Assembly: GCF_958298935.1 (NCBI RefSeq)
Contig: NC_084940.1
Coordinates: 1,580,001 to 1,644,000, forward strand
DNA: 64,000 nucleotides
Direction of reading: 5' to 3'
Source: Phragmites australis
Lineage: Eukaryota; Streptophyta; Magnoliopsida; Poales; Poaceae
The translations under genes were made by a program, and so were the position numbers. Each line of letters starts with the position of its first letter. Position 1 is the stretch's first letter. This document shows, piece after piece, positions 23,401 to 33,854 of this stretch. The notes beneath the pieces were generated by a model. The model was not told the DNA's origin and made no database searches. It saw only the letters and a list, made by a program, of their open reading frames with translations.

Positions 23401-23555
23401 AAGACGGACATGTCTGTGCAGCCGGGGCGCGCCGTCCTTGGCGGGGTGATGGCGCCGTCGGAGCCGTCGGTGGGGCTCGGGGAGGAGGGAGGGATATCGG
23501 GGACCGCCTCTCCCAAGGAGAGGAGAAGCTCTAGGTCGCCGCCGGGGCCCGCCAT
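20412..23555 (-). CDS. MCM10: MCM10 DNA replication factor, eight exons
   Basis: Replication initiation factor that binds DNA and activates the CMG helicase at origins in the nucleus. Exons on the minus strand are 23555-23203, 23107-22870, 22761-22637, 21975-21942, 21859-21813, 21667-21533, 20741-20664 and 20571-20412. All junctions are GT-AG and keep frame, giving 389 residues, close to plant MCM10. The N terminus (MAGPGGDLELLLSLGE) is acidic and Pro-rich. An OB-fold follows at about 95-215, including RFSGCWATAGVVLD and SIWKMGALDKAEASVFLFG. The zinc finger has C223, C233, C245 and H248, exactly the CX9CX11CX2H pattern of the family. After it come YTTGRVELKGGNFQFASKLRSEG (in part) and a basic C terminus with KRRKVNN. 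The gene start lies only about 190 bp from a giant MULE, and a MITE fills most of intron 3. The 34-nt exon 4 is easily missed by gene finders. Very confident. Confidence 0.95.
22206..22625. mobile_element. MITE-like element with inverted repeats in MCM10 intron 3
   Basis: The left end (about 22206-22245, CCTAATACGGCAAAAATCC then AAAAATAGACAACA) and the right end reverse-complemented (GTATTAGAACGGCTAAAATCC then AAAAATAGATAACA) form inverted repeats of about 35 bp. The interior contains many short GGCAC/GTGCC motifs and two copies of CTGAATGCTGTAT. There is no coding capacity. It ends about 12 bases inside the intron, just past the exon 3 splice donor at 22636. The superfamily is not determined. 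Confidence 0.65.
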
Positions 23556-23606
23556 GGTTGCGGGCGGCGAGGTGTGCAGGACACTGGGATCTGCGTGTGC
23601 GAGAGA

Positions 23607-23650
23607 GACTGAGAGAGAGAGAGAGAGAGAAAAGGAGAGAGAGAGAGAGG
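23607..23650 (+). repeat. (GA)n tract in the MCM10 5' leader
   Basis: GAGA-rich run (CT-rich on the coding strand) located 50-100 bases upstream of the MCM10 start codon, as in many grass 5' leaders. Confidence 0.8.
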
Positions 23651-25499
23651 ATGTAGACGAAGGAAGCGAGGAGGGAAACGAGAATTCGGGAGGGGATTTT
23701 TGGAGGGAAGTTGGCAGGCTGAAAAAAAAATTGTTCTCATAATGGACAATAAATTATAGAAATTTTTATTCTTATTTGTTTACAGATATTACAGAAATAA
23801 TACAGAAAATAAGTAATTCTGAAATATTAACTATTCGTCCAACGATTTAGCGAAAATAAGTTTTCGTCTTACTGTACGGCAAAAACTCTATTTTCACCCT
23901 ACTGTATGGCGAAAATATGTGACGTGTCCCAGGCGGCAGATCAGGGGTCCATGATGGCAGTTTTGAGGCTATTTCTCCAAACCGTTCAGTGAAAAAAGTT
24001 TTTGCCAAACTATTAATAGAAAATTAGTTTTTACCAAACGGTTGGTCAAAAACTCCTTACCCCTCGTGAACCCATCTCATGCGTGCGACCCCCATGAACT
24101 TAATCTCATTTCGCTCACCACGGGCGTGACCGCATGAATAGAGGTGCAGAGGAGGCGATGTCAGTTGAGAGAGGAGAAGAGGGAAGAGAAAAGAGGAAGG
24201 AGTAGGGAGAAGAAGAAGGAAGGAAGGAGGGGAGAGAAGAAAGAAGGATGAGGAAGGAGAAGGGGAGGAGGAAGAAGAAGAAGAGTAAGGTATTTTTTTT
24301 CTTTTTAATTCTATGTTTAGATGTATGTATTTTACTTTATATGCATGTAAGATTTAATTAGGGATTAAAAAATAATTTTTCTTTTGTAAATGTTGATTTT
24401 AGTATAAATCTTTGTATTAGGTTATTTAGAGTATTAGGTTATATGTGTGAGAAATATTATATTATTGGATTGTAATAATATGAGCTTTACAATAAAATAT
24501 GATATTTATTTGTTTATTTTGACGTATGGACTAGCGGTTTGCAACAGAAAACAGTAAAACAAAGAGAACATAAAAAACCAATGCAACACCGAAGTATTTA
24601 TGTTAAAAATTTAAAATTCAATGGTATTAATTTGTAAGTTCTTTAGAATTAAACATATGTAATTTGTTGTTGCTCGTAATATGTTTATTTAACTATGTTA
24701 TCTCCGTTTTAGATTTAGGATTGTAATATTGATTAGATTTTAGGCAACAAAGATTATAATAGTTCATATTTTAGGGGAAATAATTGAGCATTACGTTAGT
24801 TAGTTTTAAGTTAGTCGTATTGTATGAATGTAATATAAGTTGATAATTTAATTGATATATTTTTAGGCACAATTATATCAAACTCTATAAATCTTAAAGT
24901 ATTCTATGGAAATGGTTAAATACATAACAATCTATCTGATATTGATTTGAGTAATTTTCTATTTACTATCCTTGAACATCTAAACTCTAGGGGTACAAGG
25001 ATGAAGGAGTTCAAACCCAATATTTTCAGCTTGATCCCCATATTTATTCTGTTATGATGTAATGTATCTGGACTCATACGTTAAATTCAGTTTTTTGGAG
25101 TTAAAGCCAATGTATCAGATAGACAATGGTTGAAATTGTTGGAGTGGTGCAGGCGTGTTGGGCTGAGTTCAATATCCTAGTACAGCCATGTTCAAGAAAA
25201 GTGTATGATAATAGCAATGCAACAGCACTGGTAGAAGAAAATGATGCACTAGAGCATGTAGTGTTGACGGAGGAAGTTGAATAAAGGCAGACGACTGAGG
25301 CTGAGGTTGTTGTGTATAGGTAGACGGTAGAGGTTGAGGAGGATCAGGCTGATGCAGGAGAGAAAATTAAATAAATTATTGTTGAGCACGAGAACGTGGA
25401 CCGTAACGCAATTTGTGAGGAAGAAGCTTTTTTGGAAGCTATAAATGTAGATGATGGTGGTGGTGATAATGAGAATGATAGACGATGAGTGCTCTAATA

Positions 25500-27650
25500 T
25501 TGTTATCCCAGAGGAATAGAACATTCGTGACAAAGCGAGGATGCAAGTTATGGAGAACTATAACTCCCCTTGGGAATATGGTTCGAGTATGGTTCACCTA
25601 AATCAAGTAATCCACAATCGGTTTAAAATGAAGGATGCAGTGGCACGGTGGGCAATGACATCACATCTATTGTTGTATCAAGTCTAGAAAAAGTACAGTG
25701 TCAAGTGCGAAACTCCTAGATGCAGCTTTTATGTTCATGCATACAAGCCGAAGCATTAGACCTATTAGGTAGCCTCTAGAGTGGTTCAGCACAATTGTAT
25801 GCTGGAAAATGTTAGTCAAAAGCATCGCAACCTCATTGTTGTATTAGTTACAAATGAATTGTTCATTAAGATTATTCAAAAGTGAGACATGGAATGCTCG
25901 TTCATCCAACGACCAATATTACAACAGTTTAAATATGAGATTACTTATCAAAAGGCTTGGCGTGCATATAAGACTTCTTATTGCAACCTACCCCGTGTGC
26001 TTCAAATTTTGAAGGACAGAAACCCCAGCACATACACCGCTTTTAAGGAGACTGGACTTGATGAAAATTAGCCTAGGGTTTTTTTTTGTCGTTATTTGCT
26101 TTGGGTGGATGATACATTCTTGACTGGGAAGTACAAATGCCAGATTCTCACTGCAATTGGTGCTGATGCAAATAACTAAATACTTCATTTGGTATTTGTG
26201 TTTGTCAAGGGTGAGAGTAGGTTGAGCTGGCTCTGGTTTTTTAGGCATCTAAAGGTTAGGGTTGTCCGTGATCGTCCTAATGTTCACATCATACATGATT
26301 GACATGTTGGGATCTTATCTACTATAAAGGCACTGCAATGGGATTCAAGTGAGCCGTTAACATGGATTGACCTACAGAATAGATGGTGCATGCGTCACAT
26401 GGGAGCAAATTTCTACAAACAATTCAAGAGCAAAGCACTAATGGACATGTTCAATAGGTTATGTAGCCAAAACTATAGTTGCAAGTTTGATGCTCTATGG
26501 AAGGAGTTGGATAAGAATACAAGGACACATGTGCATGAGAGAAATAAGAAGCCGACTACTGATGATACCTCTGTACTGGAGGCGCTGTCACCTCTTGGAG
26601 AAGGTATTGATCCTCCTAATATGAGAAGAAGGTCGACAAGAAACATTTAATGTTTCTCGCACTGGATTGATGCATAGCCAAAGGAGAAGTGGTCCTTACT
26701 CTATGACACTGGAGGTGTTAGGTTCGTGTATTAGGCTACCTCTTTATCGAATATGTGTAGTATGAACTAGTATGTTTGAAAGTTGGTACACATTTGTATT
26801 GATGTTTTTTTGGTATATGTGGCATCATGACTGTCAACATAGCAGAGGTTTACAATTGGGTCATCAGAGGGTTGCATGGACTCCCTATTGTTGCAATCAT
26901 TGAGGGAATGTTGTACGACTTGATTGGTTACTACTAGAAGAGGTATGTTGCTATTGTTATTCACTGTACAATAATGCGTACATTGTATGCCCAACGGATG
27001 ATGGAGTACCTAAAGAAGAAGAACAAGCAGGCAATAGAATATATGGTTCATAGCATGGATGTCAATGAGATCCGCTTCAAGATAACCCTGAGATCAAAAG
27101 GAGGAGTGGGGAGCGATACAAGAATTGTCACTCATGAGGTGAACCTAGGGCAATTTTTCAATGGATGGTGCGAATACTCTTGCAACAAACCGAAGCTTTT
27201 ATATGTCTCATGTTCTCATTTGATGGCTGCATTATCACACGTGGGTATGGCAACCTCAGTATATGTGTCACGATTTTACTTGAAGGAAAATGTGTGCTGA
27301 TATGGACTTGAGACTTCTGTGGATTCAGTGCACGTGGTGACTTCGAAGTTTACGATAAAGATATGTTGATATGTCCGCCCCCTATGATGTTGCTTAGACA
27401 TTCTCATAGAAAAGGTGGTCGGTCATAGACTAGGTGTATTCGTAATGATATGGATGAAACTAAAGTTAGCGGGCCTATGAGGAGGTGCAGTGAGTGTGAT
27501 AAGTATAGTCACAAGGTAAATGTTTGTCCACAGTCTAACCTCTATGATGCTGGAGCAGGGCCATCCACTAGTAGTCGATGTGGGAGAGTTATACATGGAG
27601 GACAAGTAGTGCAAGGGATTGGGGCAAACCATGACGGATATGCTATCTAG
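25500..27650 (+). pseudogene. Decayed MULE (MuDR-type) transposase
   Basis: Pieces occur in the family's order. A DNA-binding N-terminal part (FKMKDAVARWAMTSH, then YSVKCETPRCSFYVHA) spans about 25620-25750. The catalytic core at 26090-26530 includes VDDTFLTGKYKCQILTAIGA, then SRLSWLWFFRHLK, RPNVHIIHD and RWCMRHMGANFYKQFK. A SWIM zinc finger (CEYSCNKPKLLYVSCSHLMA) lies near 27170-27225, and a zinc knuckle (CSECDKYSHKVNVC) near 27487. In-frame stops break it, for example after YQV near 25687, after PKH near 25757, after HIIHD near 26300 and after GADANN near 26178. Transposition by this copy is therefore not expected. Frame shifts between pieces were not mapped exactly. Confidence 0.85.
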
Positions 27651-27849
27651 GAACTATGTGTTTTTATAGTTAATTGTATATTTTTTATGTTCTTGATGTA
27701 AAAACTATGTGGTATTATTTGTGTATATGTATATTCTCTTTATCATATGAAGTTGTTTGTGTATAATTTATGTTGTTGATGTATGAATTATGTGGTCATC
27801 AATTTAAAAGAACTATGTGTTATATGTTGTTCTTTTTTTTTTTGCAAGG

Positions 27850-28365
27850 ATGGAGCCGTCGTACGAGCTTCTCGACCGTTCTGTGGATGAGCGTCACCAT
27901 GGCTTCTTATAGGCCACGCGTGGCCCTTCAAGTATGCATGTGTTTTGGATCTGTGAGCCAAAGATGGCTTGGCGATTACACCCTCACTGGTTCGGCAGGT
28001 TGTACACATGGTTCAATTTGCATGCAGGAACATTTAATTTATCGTAACTTATCAGCTCATGTATCTGCAGGTTGGGTCGCGTATGACTTTTTCCACTTGC
28101 ACGGATGATTCAAATCGCATATAAGGATGCGGGTTCGCATTAGGTGGCTAAGGGTCACGAGGAAGAGGGTCAACTGAAGCGGTCACGTTGGTTCCCATTT
28201 GTCCGTTCCCTTATTTCAGCTTTGGTGGATTGATGGAGGCCGGAGACACACACATTCCACATGTCGTTTGAGGAGGTGGCAGTCACACTGCAAGACGTCT
28301 CTATGCTGACTGGGTTACTGATTTCTAGTGAATCGACCAGCCCCACGGTCACTCCAGCTAGTTGA
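27850..28365 (+). pseudogene. Decayed plant mobile domain (PMD) reading frame inside the MULE
   Basis: A frame starting at 27850 reads MEPSYELLDRSVDERHHGFL and then a stop. A second piece near 28210-28325 reads SALVD, stop, WRPETHTFHMSFEEVA, then VTLQDVSMLTGLLI. This matches the N-terminal block of the plant mobile domain (aminotransferase-like PMD, PF10536), in which WRPETHTFHLP and TLEDV...LLGLP are the signature. PMD proteins occur both as host genes (the MAIN/MAIL group) and inside grass transposons. Several stops show this copy is dead. Pieces downstream (28726-28960 and 31400-32370, across the nested LTR) may be the rest of the same reading frame; that is inference. Confidence 0.7.
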
Positions 28366-28550
28366 CAACAGGACTTGTTTGAGAGGTTTCAGGGAGTAAT
28401 TTGTTCAACTTCCCATCTTTAACTGCTAGTTTAGGGAGTAGTTCAGTTACTATGATGATACTACCTCATGATTCTACTATGTTACTAGTGGCTTTTCAGA
28501 TTGACGAAATCGGACAACACACTAGTGGCTTTTTAGATTGACGAAACCAC

Positions 28551-28680
28551 CTTTTATGAGCGAAGTGACCGCATGCTGTCATCTTTTATGAGTAAGGCGA
28601 CCTCACGCTGCTATCTTTTATGAGCGATGTGACCACATGCTAGCATTTTTTATGAGAGATGTGACCGCACGCTGCTAACT
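28551..28680 (+). repeat. Minisatellite of ~32-bp units in the MULE
   Basis: Four diverged units, each with TTTTATGAG, then a GYGACC and CRCRYGCTGYTA core, lie at about 28551, 28582, 28614 and 28647. Related pieces recur at 29040-29150 before the nested LTR. Confidence 0.7.
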
Positions 28681-29153
28681 ACTCATCATCCACTGACCCC
28701 TCATTGCAGGAAGTCTTCCAATGCATTCACTATATGTTTCAGTGCATATAGATCGAGTATCCGATGCCCTTCGTCAATATAAGGCACCTCCGCCTCGACC
28801 ATCTGAACACAATGAACACTCAGCATGGCAGGAAGAGGTAGATAGAGAAGGGCCATGCAAATATTTAAAGGTCCTCCACCAAATGATCCAAGCAGGGACG
28901 CGTTCGCCAACTGCTTACCGCTTACCTATAGCTTGGACTCATCCTAACTCCAAAAACTAAAATGACGAGGAAACACGCGTTCATGACCTTATCCCTTCTT
29001 CTGTAGTATCGCACATCTTTCTCTCTCTGTCGGCAGAAACCTTTCCAGGGAGATGTGACCCCTCGCTGTCAACTTTTCAGATTGACGAAACCGCTCGCTA
29101 CCACCTTTTCAGACCTATGTGACAGCACGCTGTCAACTACTCATAGTCCAGTG

Positions 29154-31399
29154 TGAAAATGCAGCTAGATCTTATGTGTGGTTTTGGTAATTAATGACAA
29201 TACCTATAGACTAACTATGTTATTGAGAATTATTAGTAGGATGTTTCATAGGTGATGCATAGAGGAGAGATATGCATCAAGATCAACGAGCTCTAGGTGA
29301 TGCTCGGGTAAGTGATGACAATACATATGGACTAACAATTGTGTTGAGAATTGTTATTAGGTTATTCCATATGAGATGCGTAAGAAATGAAGTATGAATT
29401 AGTTGAAGAATGCCATGAGTTCAAAGGATTGCATCAAAATCATTGAGATCTTAGTGATGCTCATAAGAAGAAGAAGAAGCTTGAAGATTGATAATAAATA
29501 TGAAGGCTAAGTCACCTGTGAAGATTAAATGACTAAAGACATAAAGTTGTCAATTAAGTTTTCGGACTAACCCACGTGCTTTTATGCTTGAGAGTGAGTT
29601 GGAGTTAGGATCCACAAAAAGGCATAAGTTGAATTGAAATCATATATGCCAAGAGTGAAGAACAAAGAATGGACTCCATACATAATAAAGTGAATTTATT
29701 GAAGATGTCAGATATAAAATGGTTTTCTATGGAAAGACGGTGAAGGACAAGTAAGACTCGACTGCGATGAGCCGTCAGTGGCGAAGGACAAGTAAATGGC
29801 TTTGTGCCGAAGGACTAAGACAGTGGTGAAGAGCGAGTGAAAGCTTTGCGCCAATGGACCATGTGAGGCCGTGGGAAGCTATGAATGATTCACATCAATT
29901 ATATGAAGAATCAATAAGAGATGGAGTGAAGACTATATGGAAGTAGGCAACCCGCAAAGTTTGAAAGAAAGAAATGGTACTCGAAGGTATTCGAAGGCTC
30001 AAATATAATTCAAATGAGTTTTATATTTGAATTTGAGTATATGTATGCTACACTATTAAGAGGTATGCAACATGGAGCTAATTGTCGTGTTTCAGTGCTC
30101 AAGAGTTTCTAACCAAAACCAAAGTGAGAGTTCACTTTAGGAGCCGGGTGCCACAAGTGTAGAAGTTTCTTAATTGGGTCTCAAAGTTCCTAGTTTGATC
30201 CTATGAGTTTAATATCATAAATTCAGTTGGGATTTGTAGTCCTCTGAATATGCTTCGTATAGAGTCCGAAATCGTCGAAATTGGACTTCAGGATCAAAAG
30301 TTATCGCCGTTTTTCAGAAGGTCAGTTGTGCTATTTTGTTAACTACGGAGACTCCGCACATTTTTGCGGAGACTCCACACATTTTTGTGGAGACTCCACA
30401 TTTTTGCGAAGACTCCGCATTTTTGCGGAGAGTCTGCAAATTCCATGTCCAACGGCTAGTTTTGGGGTTAATTGGGAACTACGGAGTGTCCGCACCTTTT
30501 TGCGGAGAGTTTGTATTTTTGTGGAGTGTTCGCATTTCTCAGGTGTAACGACTAGTTTTGGGGGGGGGGTTGGGTATTTATACCCCCTCACTCTCTCCTT
30601 TGAGGGTTGCTGGTGCCTCTACGAAGATACACAAAGTCAAAGCCAAATAGAGCTCTTCCCACTCCCTTTAGTGTGAGATTTGAGAAGAAAAGTGACTTGG
30701 GATGAGAGATTGAAAGATTGAGTGCAAGTGAGCTAAACTCGATTCTTGAGCACTCGAGTTCATCGGCAAGAAGTTCGTGAAGCGTTTGTTACTCTTGGGG
30801 ATTCAATCCAGTAGGCGACTAGGCGTCCCTAGTGAGCACCCAAGGTTGTGATATGCTGCGGAAAGTTTGTAAAGGCTTCCATTTCGCAACCCCAAGGGAA
30901 GAAATCAAGAGTGGAAGTCAAGCTCAAATGTGACCGAGTTTGGAGATGAAAAGGGTTGAGAGAGACCTGGCTCAAGTGTGATCGAGTCCCTCAACGGAGA
31001 CGTAAGAACCTCTCGAGGAGGTGTCCGAACTTCGAGAAATAAATCGCGTGTCTCTTCTCTTATTTCCTTGTTTTTGAGTTCTTGCTCAATATTTGTGCAT
31101 ATTGCTCGATCTACTTTCTTGTAAACTTTGAGCTGCAGGTACTTAGTGAAATATGTTGGAATACATCCACTTATACTGGGTGATTCGTAGATTTGATTCA
31201 CGTTATATTGCATAGGCATCTCTTGAGTTTTTCCTGGAATCTCTGGAGTATCCACAGATTTCTACGAAGTGTCCGCACTTTTGCGGAGACTCAAAAAAAT
31301 CTGCGGACTGTCCGTATATTGCTAATCCGTTGCATTTAGTTTATAAATTTTTTAAGGTACACCTATTTACCCCCTCTAGGCGATATCGTTGTCCTTTCA
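29154..31399 (+). mobile_element. Solo LTR (about 2.25 kb) nested in the MULE
   Basis: The 5-bp sequence CAGTG flanks the insert at 29149-29153 and 31400-31404. The insert starts TGAAAATGC and ends CCTTTCA, giving TG...CA ends. Removing it restores a TCATAGTCCAGTGACC run comparable to TCATCATCCACTGACC at 28682. A TATA-like GGTATTTATACC at about 30573 and a downstream leader fit an LTR promoter. No internal retrotransposon genes are present, so recombination between two LTRs is the likely origin. Short frames inside it are not coding. Confidence 0.75.
30340..30440 (+). repeat. Palindromic ~20-bp repeats in the solo LTR
   Basis: Units of the type GCGGAGACTCCGC followed by AYTTTTT recur about four to five times. 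Each GCGGAGACTCCGC is nearly self-complementary, so the array can fold into several small hairpins. Related copies occur at 30480-30540 and 31260-31320. Confidence 0.75.
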
Positions 31400-33183
31400 C
31401 AGTGACCGCTCGCTACAGGAAGGCATCCCATTCATGCCCTGTCTCTAAATTACACACCTATACTTGGTGTATACACCATCGGTCCCTACTTATAAAATGC
31501 GAGGCCGAGGCAACGAGAAGGTTATGACATCGCAGTTTTCCGAAACACAACTACCATCCGATACCTAATACCACAGCATGACTGACTCCTCAAGGAGACA
31601 TTTCTCATGGACATCCAAACTCTCAATGATAGCCCTACAGCCTATGAGGGAGACCTAGGCAAAAGGTGATGATATGTTCAAGAAGGAGAACCTGAACAAA
31701 GTGCTGTCAAAATGACAGACCATGACCTGCTGTCCTTATTTCACCAAGGAGGAATGACGACACACGGTAAGCCCTTTAACCTCTATGGACCCAAAGACGC
31801 ACTTGTTAGAGTGCCGTCAAAGATATATCAGGGTGTGCGAACTAACCGACATAGCAAAGTGCTTTAGCAAGCAAGCATACACCATATTTATGCACCCTCA
31901 ACAGTACGAGGAGCACATTAAGGTATGTTCATCGTTATTACATGTCCCAGTTATTTGTTAGGTTGCACTTTTAAGACATGTTTATATGTTTGTATGCTCT
32001 TTTTTTATACTAGGTATTCCCTCATGATGAAGAGTTACTGAACGAACCCATCGAGATTTTTTTAGGGTTGCATATGCTCTTCAATGACGACTGCCTACCC
32101 GAACATAACTAGAGATAAAGAGGTGGTCATTCGAGACCTTCGCGCCGTTGCGAAAGAGGTGGTTGTTCGAGCCACCGTGAAAGAGGTGGCTGTTTGGCAA
32201 CCACCACAAGAGGATGTGCTTCCACAATTTCCGCCACAATCGAATGGGTTTGTTCCGACGATGATGACTTCGTGCTTACTCCTCAGAGAACTTCACGCGG
32301 TTGCAAATTCTCCGACGACGAGGCAGGTGACTAGAATCCTAACTTTGATTATTTTCTGTATGCACTAGCACCACGTAGACCAAATCCCCATAATACGATT
32401 ACCATTGTATGGACCGGGAGATAAGGCGCAAAAAACTTCAAAGGCCATTTCGTCTGTAATGTCTACGCTACTAATTGTTATAGTTGTTGAATCCAAGGTG
32501 GTTCTATCATTTTTAATCTATTATCTAAGTCATGTATGTACCTTAGATGTAGCCTATATATCATTAGTAATATTTAAATTCTATATACCCATCTCATGCA
32601 CACATTCTATCTAACATTCAGTGTGGTTCATTTCACTTACATGTATTTCAATATGTGCCATAAAGTTTAATTTGAATGAAACATAGAAAATAAACGAGCT
32701 ATGGCACAACATTAAAAAATGTATGCAATCAAACATGTACTTCCACAAATTTACATAAAAAATAAGTACATTTTTCCATGCATACAATAAAATATAAAAT
32801 AATTTATGCAAAATTTCAACGGGTCAATTTTCGTCGAATGGTACGATGAAAAACGGTATGTCGCCATACGGTTGACAGAGATTCATTTTTTCGTCAACCG
32901 TTTAGCAAAAATAGATGAAAATAGGTGAAAGAAGATTCAGCCGTCATGGAGCCTATATTTCTACCATACGGTTTGACGAAAATAGAGTTTCGTTGTACGG
33001 TAGGGTGAAACTTATTTTCGCCATACGGCTTGGTGAAAATAGAGTTTACGTCGTACGGTAGGGCGAAAACTTATTTTCGTCAAACCGTTAGACGAATAGG
33101 TAATATTTGTATAATTTTTTTTCATTTTTTATTATTTCTATAATATCCGTACAAAGAAGTAATATTTTAAAAATTCCATAACT
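31400..33183 (+). other. Right part of the MULE after the nested LTR
   Basis: 31405-32370 holds broken reading-frame pieces with many stops that I cannot assign to a family. 32400-32820 is AT-rich with nothing recognisable. 32820-33183 is the right inverted-repeat region. Confidence 0.4.
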
Positions 33184-33199
33184 TATATACACACCTCCG

Positions 33200-33280
33200 T
33201 GGTCCCATGGTGTTTGATCAAGTGGTTTTATTCTCGCTTTGGGTGCGAGATGTTCGTGAGTTCGATTCTCTCAAGGTTCC
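33200..33280 (+). tRNA. tRNA-Pro(TGG)-like sequence, probably a pseudogene
   Basis: The segment TTCTCGCTTTGGGTGCGAGA at about 33231-33250 forms a perfect 5-bp anticodon stem with loop TTTGGGT (anticodon TGG). It is followed by a T-arm-like GTGAGTTCGATTCTC, as in plant tRNA-Pro. The D-arm region (GGTGTTTGATCAAGTGG) carries extra bases, and the two acceptor strands (GGTCCCA and AGGTTCC) do not pair. The gene is therefore unlikely to be functional. It lies immediately to the right of the MULE end. Confidence 0.6.
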
Positions 33281-33285
33281 ATTTT

Positions 33286-33854
33286 CTCTGCTTTTTCTTC
33301 TTTTAAACAAGTGCTATCCCTCAACTAATTTCTTCTTGTTTTTTCATCTTTTTTTTCTCCTTCTTTTGGCACCCCTCCTTCATTTTGTATGGAAAACAAG
33401 TGCTATCCCTCAACTAATTTATTTGGACAAAGAACAACTCATACAAGCCATACAGAAAATCTCCATTGGATTATTATATATAACCCATCTGCATGTTTTA
33501 TGAAGCATTCAGTCAGTCCAACTCCAACAGTCTTTTGCGCTTCAAAGTTGAAATGATCTTTAGTCTATACTCTATAGTCTAATACTATCCATCATGATTA
33601 TTCAGCATCTAGTTGTGATTGTTACATGAAACAACACCAAAGAAACACAGAAGAAAGATGGGAGGAATACATCTTGGCGCCGATCAAAATCCACCTTAAC
33701 TCGTTGCGTGTTAGTTCCCATCATCCCGATCAAGCATGCTCCAATCACGTCAAGATGCATCAGCGCGAGTGCCGAACCAAAGAGATGAACAAACCAACAA
33801 GGGGAGCACGGAGACGGCAGCGATTAGCAGCATCTATCCTGAAGCACTCTTCTT
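33286..33854. other. Region downstream of the beta-galactosidase gene
   Basis: No gene seen. The phrase AAGTGCTATCCCTCAACTAATTT occurs in part twice (33310 and 33399), marking a short local duplication. The right half is likely the 3' untranslated region of the minus-strand gene. Confidence 0.4.

Larger units (their letters stand above)
23754..33183 (+). mobile_element. Giant Mutator-like element (about 9.4 kb) with long inverted repeats
   Basis: The left end (about 23754-23910) and the reverse complement of the right end (about 33183-32980) align over roughly 150-170 bp. Both read TTATRGAAWTTTTW, then GATATTAYAGAAATAATA, then CTATTCGTCYAACG and CGAAAATAAGTTTTCG. Long inverted repeats and a MuDR-type transposase inside place it in the MULE group. 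Inside, left to right: a purine-rich tract (24140-24290), transposase remains (25500-27650), a PMD reading frame (27850-28360), a 32-bp minisatellite, a nested solo LTR (29154-31399), and further remnants to 32.4 kb. The inverted repeats contain smaller inverted units (TACGGTAGGGYGAAA and TATTTTCGYCA) that recur several times. I could not find a clean 9-bp target duplication. The element lies between the MCM10 promoter and the beta-galactosidase 3' end. Confidence 0.8.

Noticed and set aside
23740..23755. Possible 9-bp target duplication of the giant MULE
   Set aside because: The best comparison of flanks (ATGGACAAT and ATATACACA) matches at only 5 of 9 bases, so it is not claimed.
30281..30676. 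Reading frames of 70-131 residues in the solo LTR
   Set aside because: Result from the GCGGAGACTCC repeats in frame; not a protein family.
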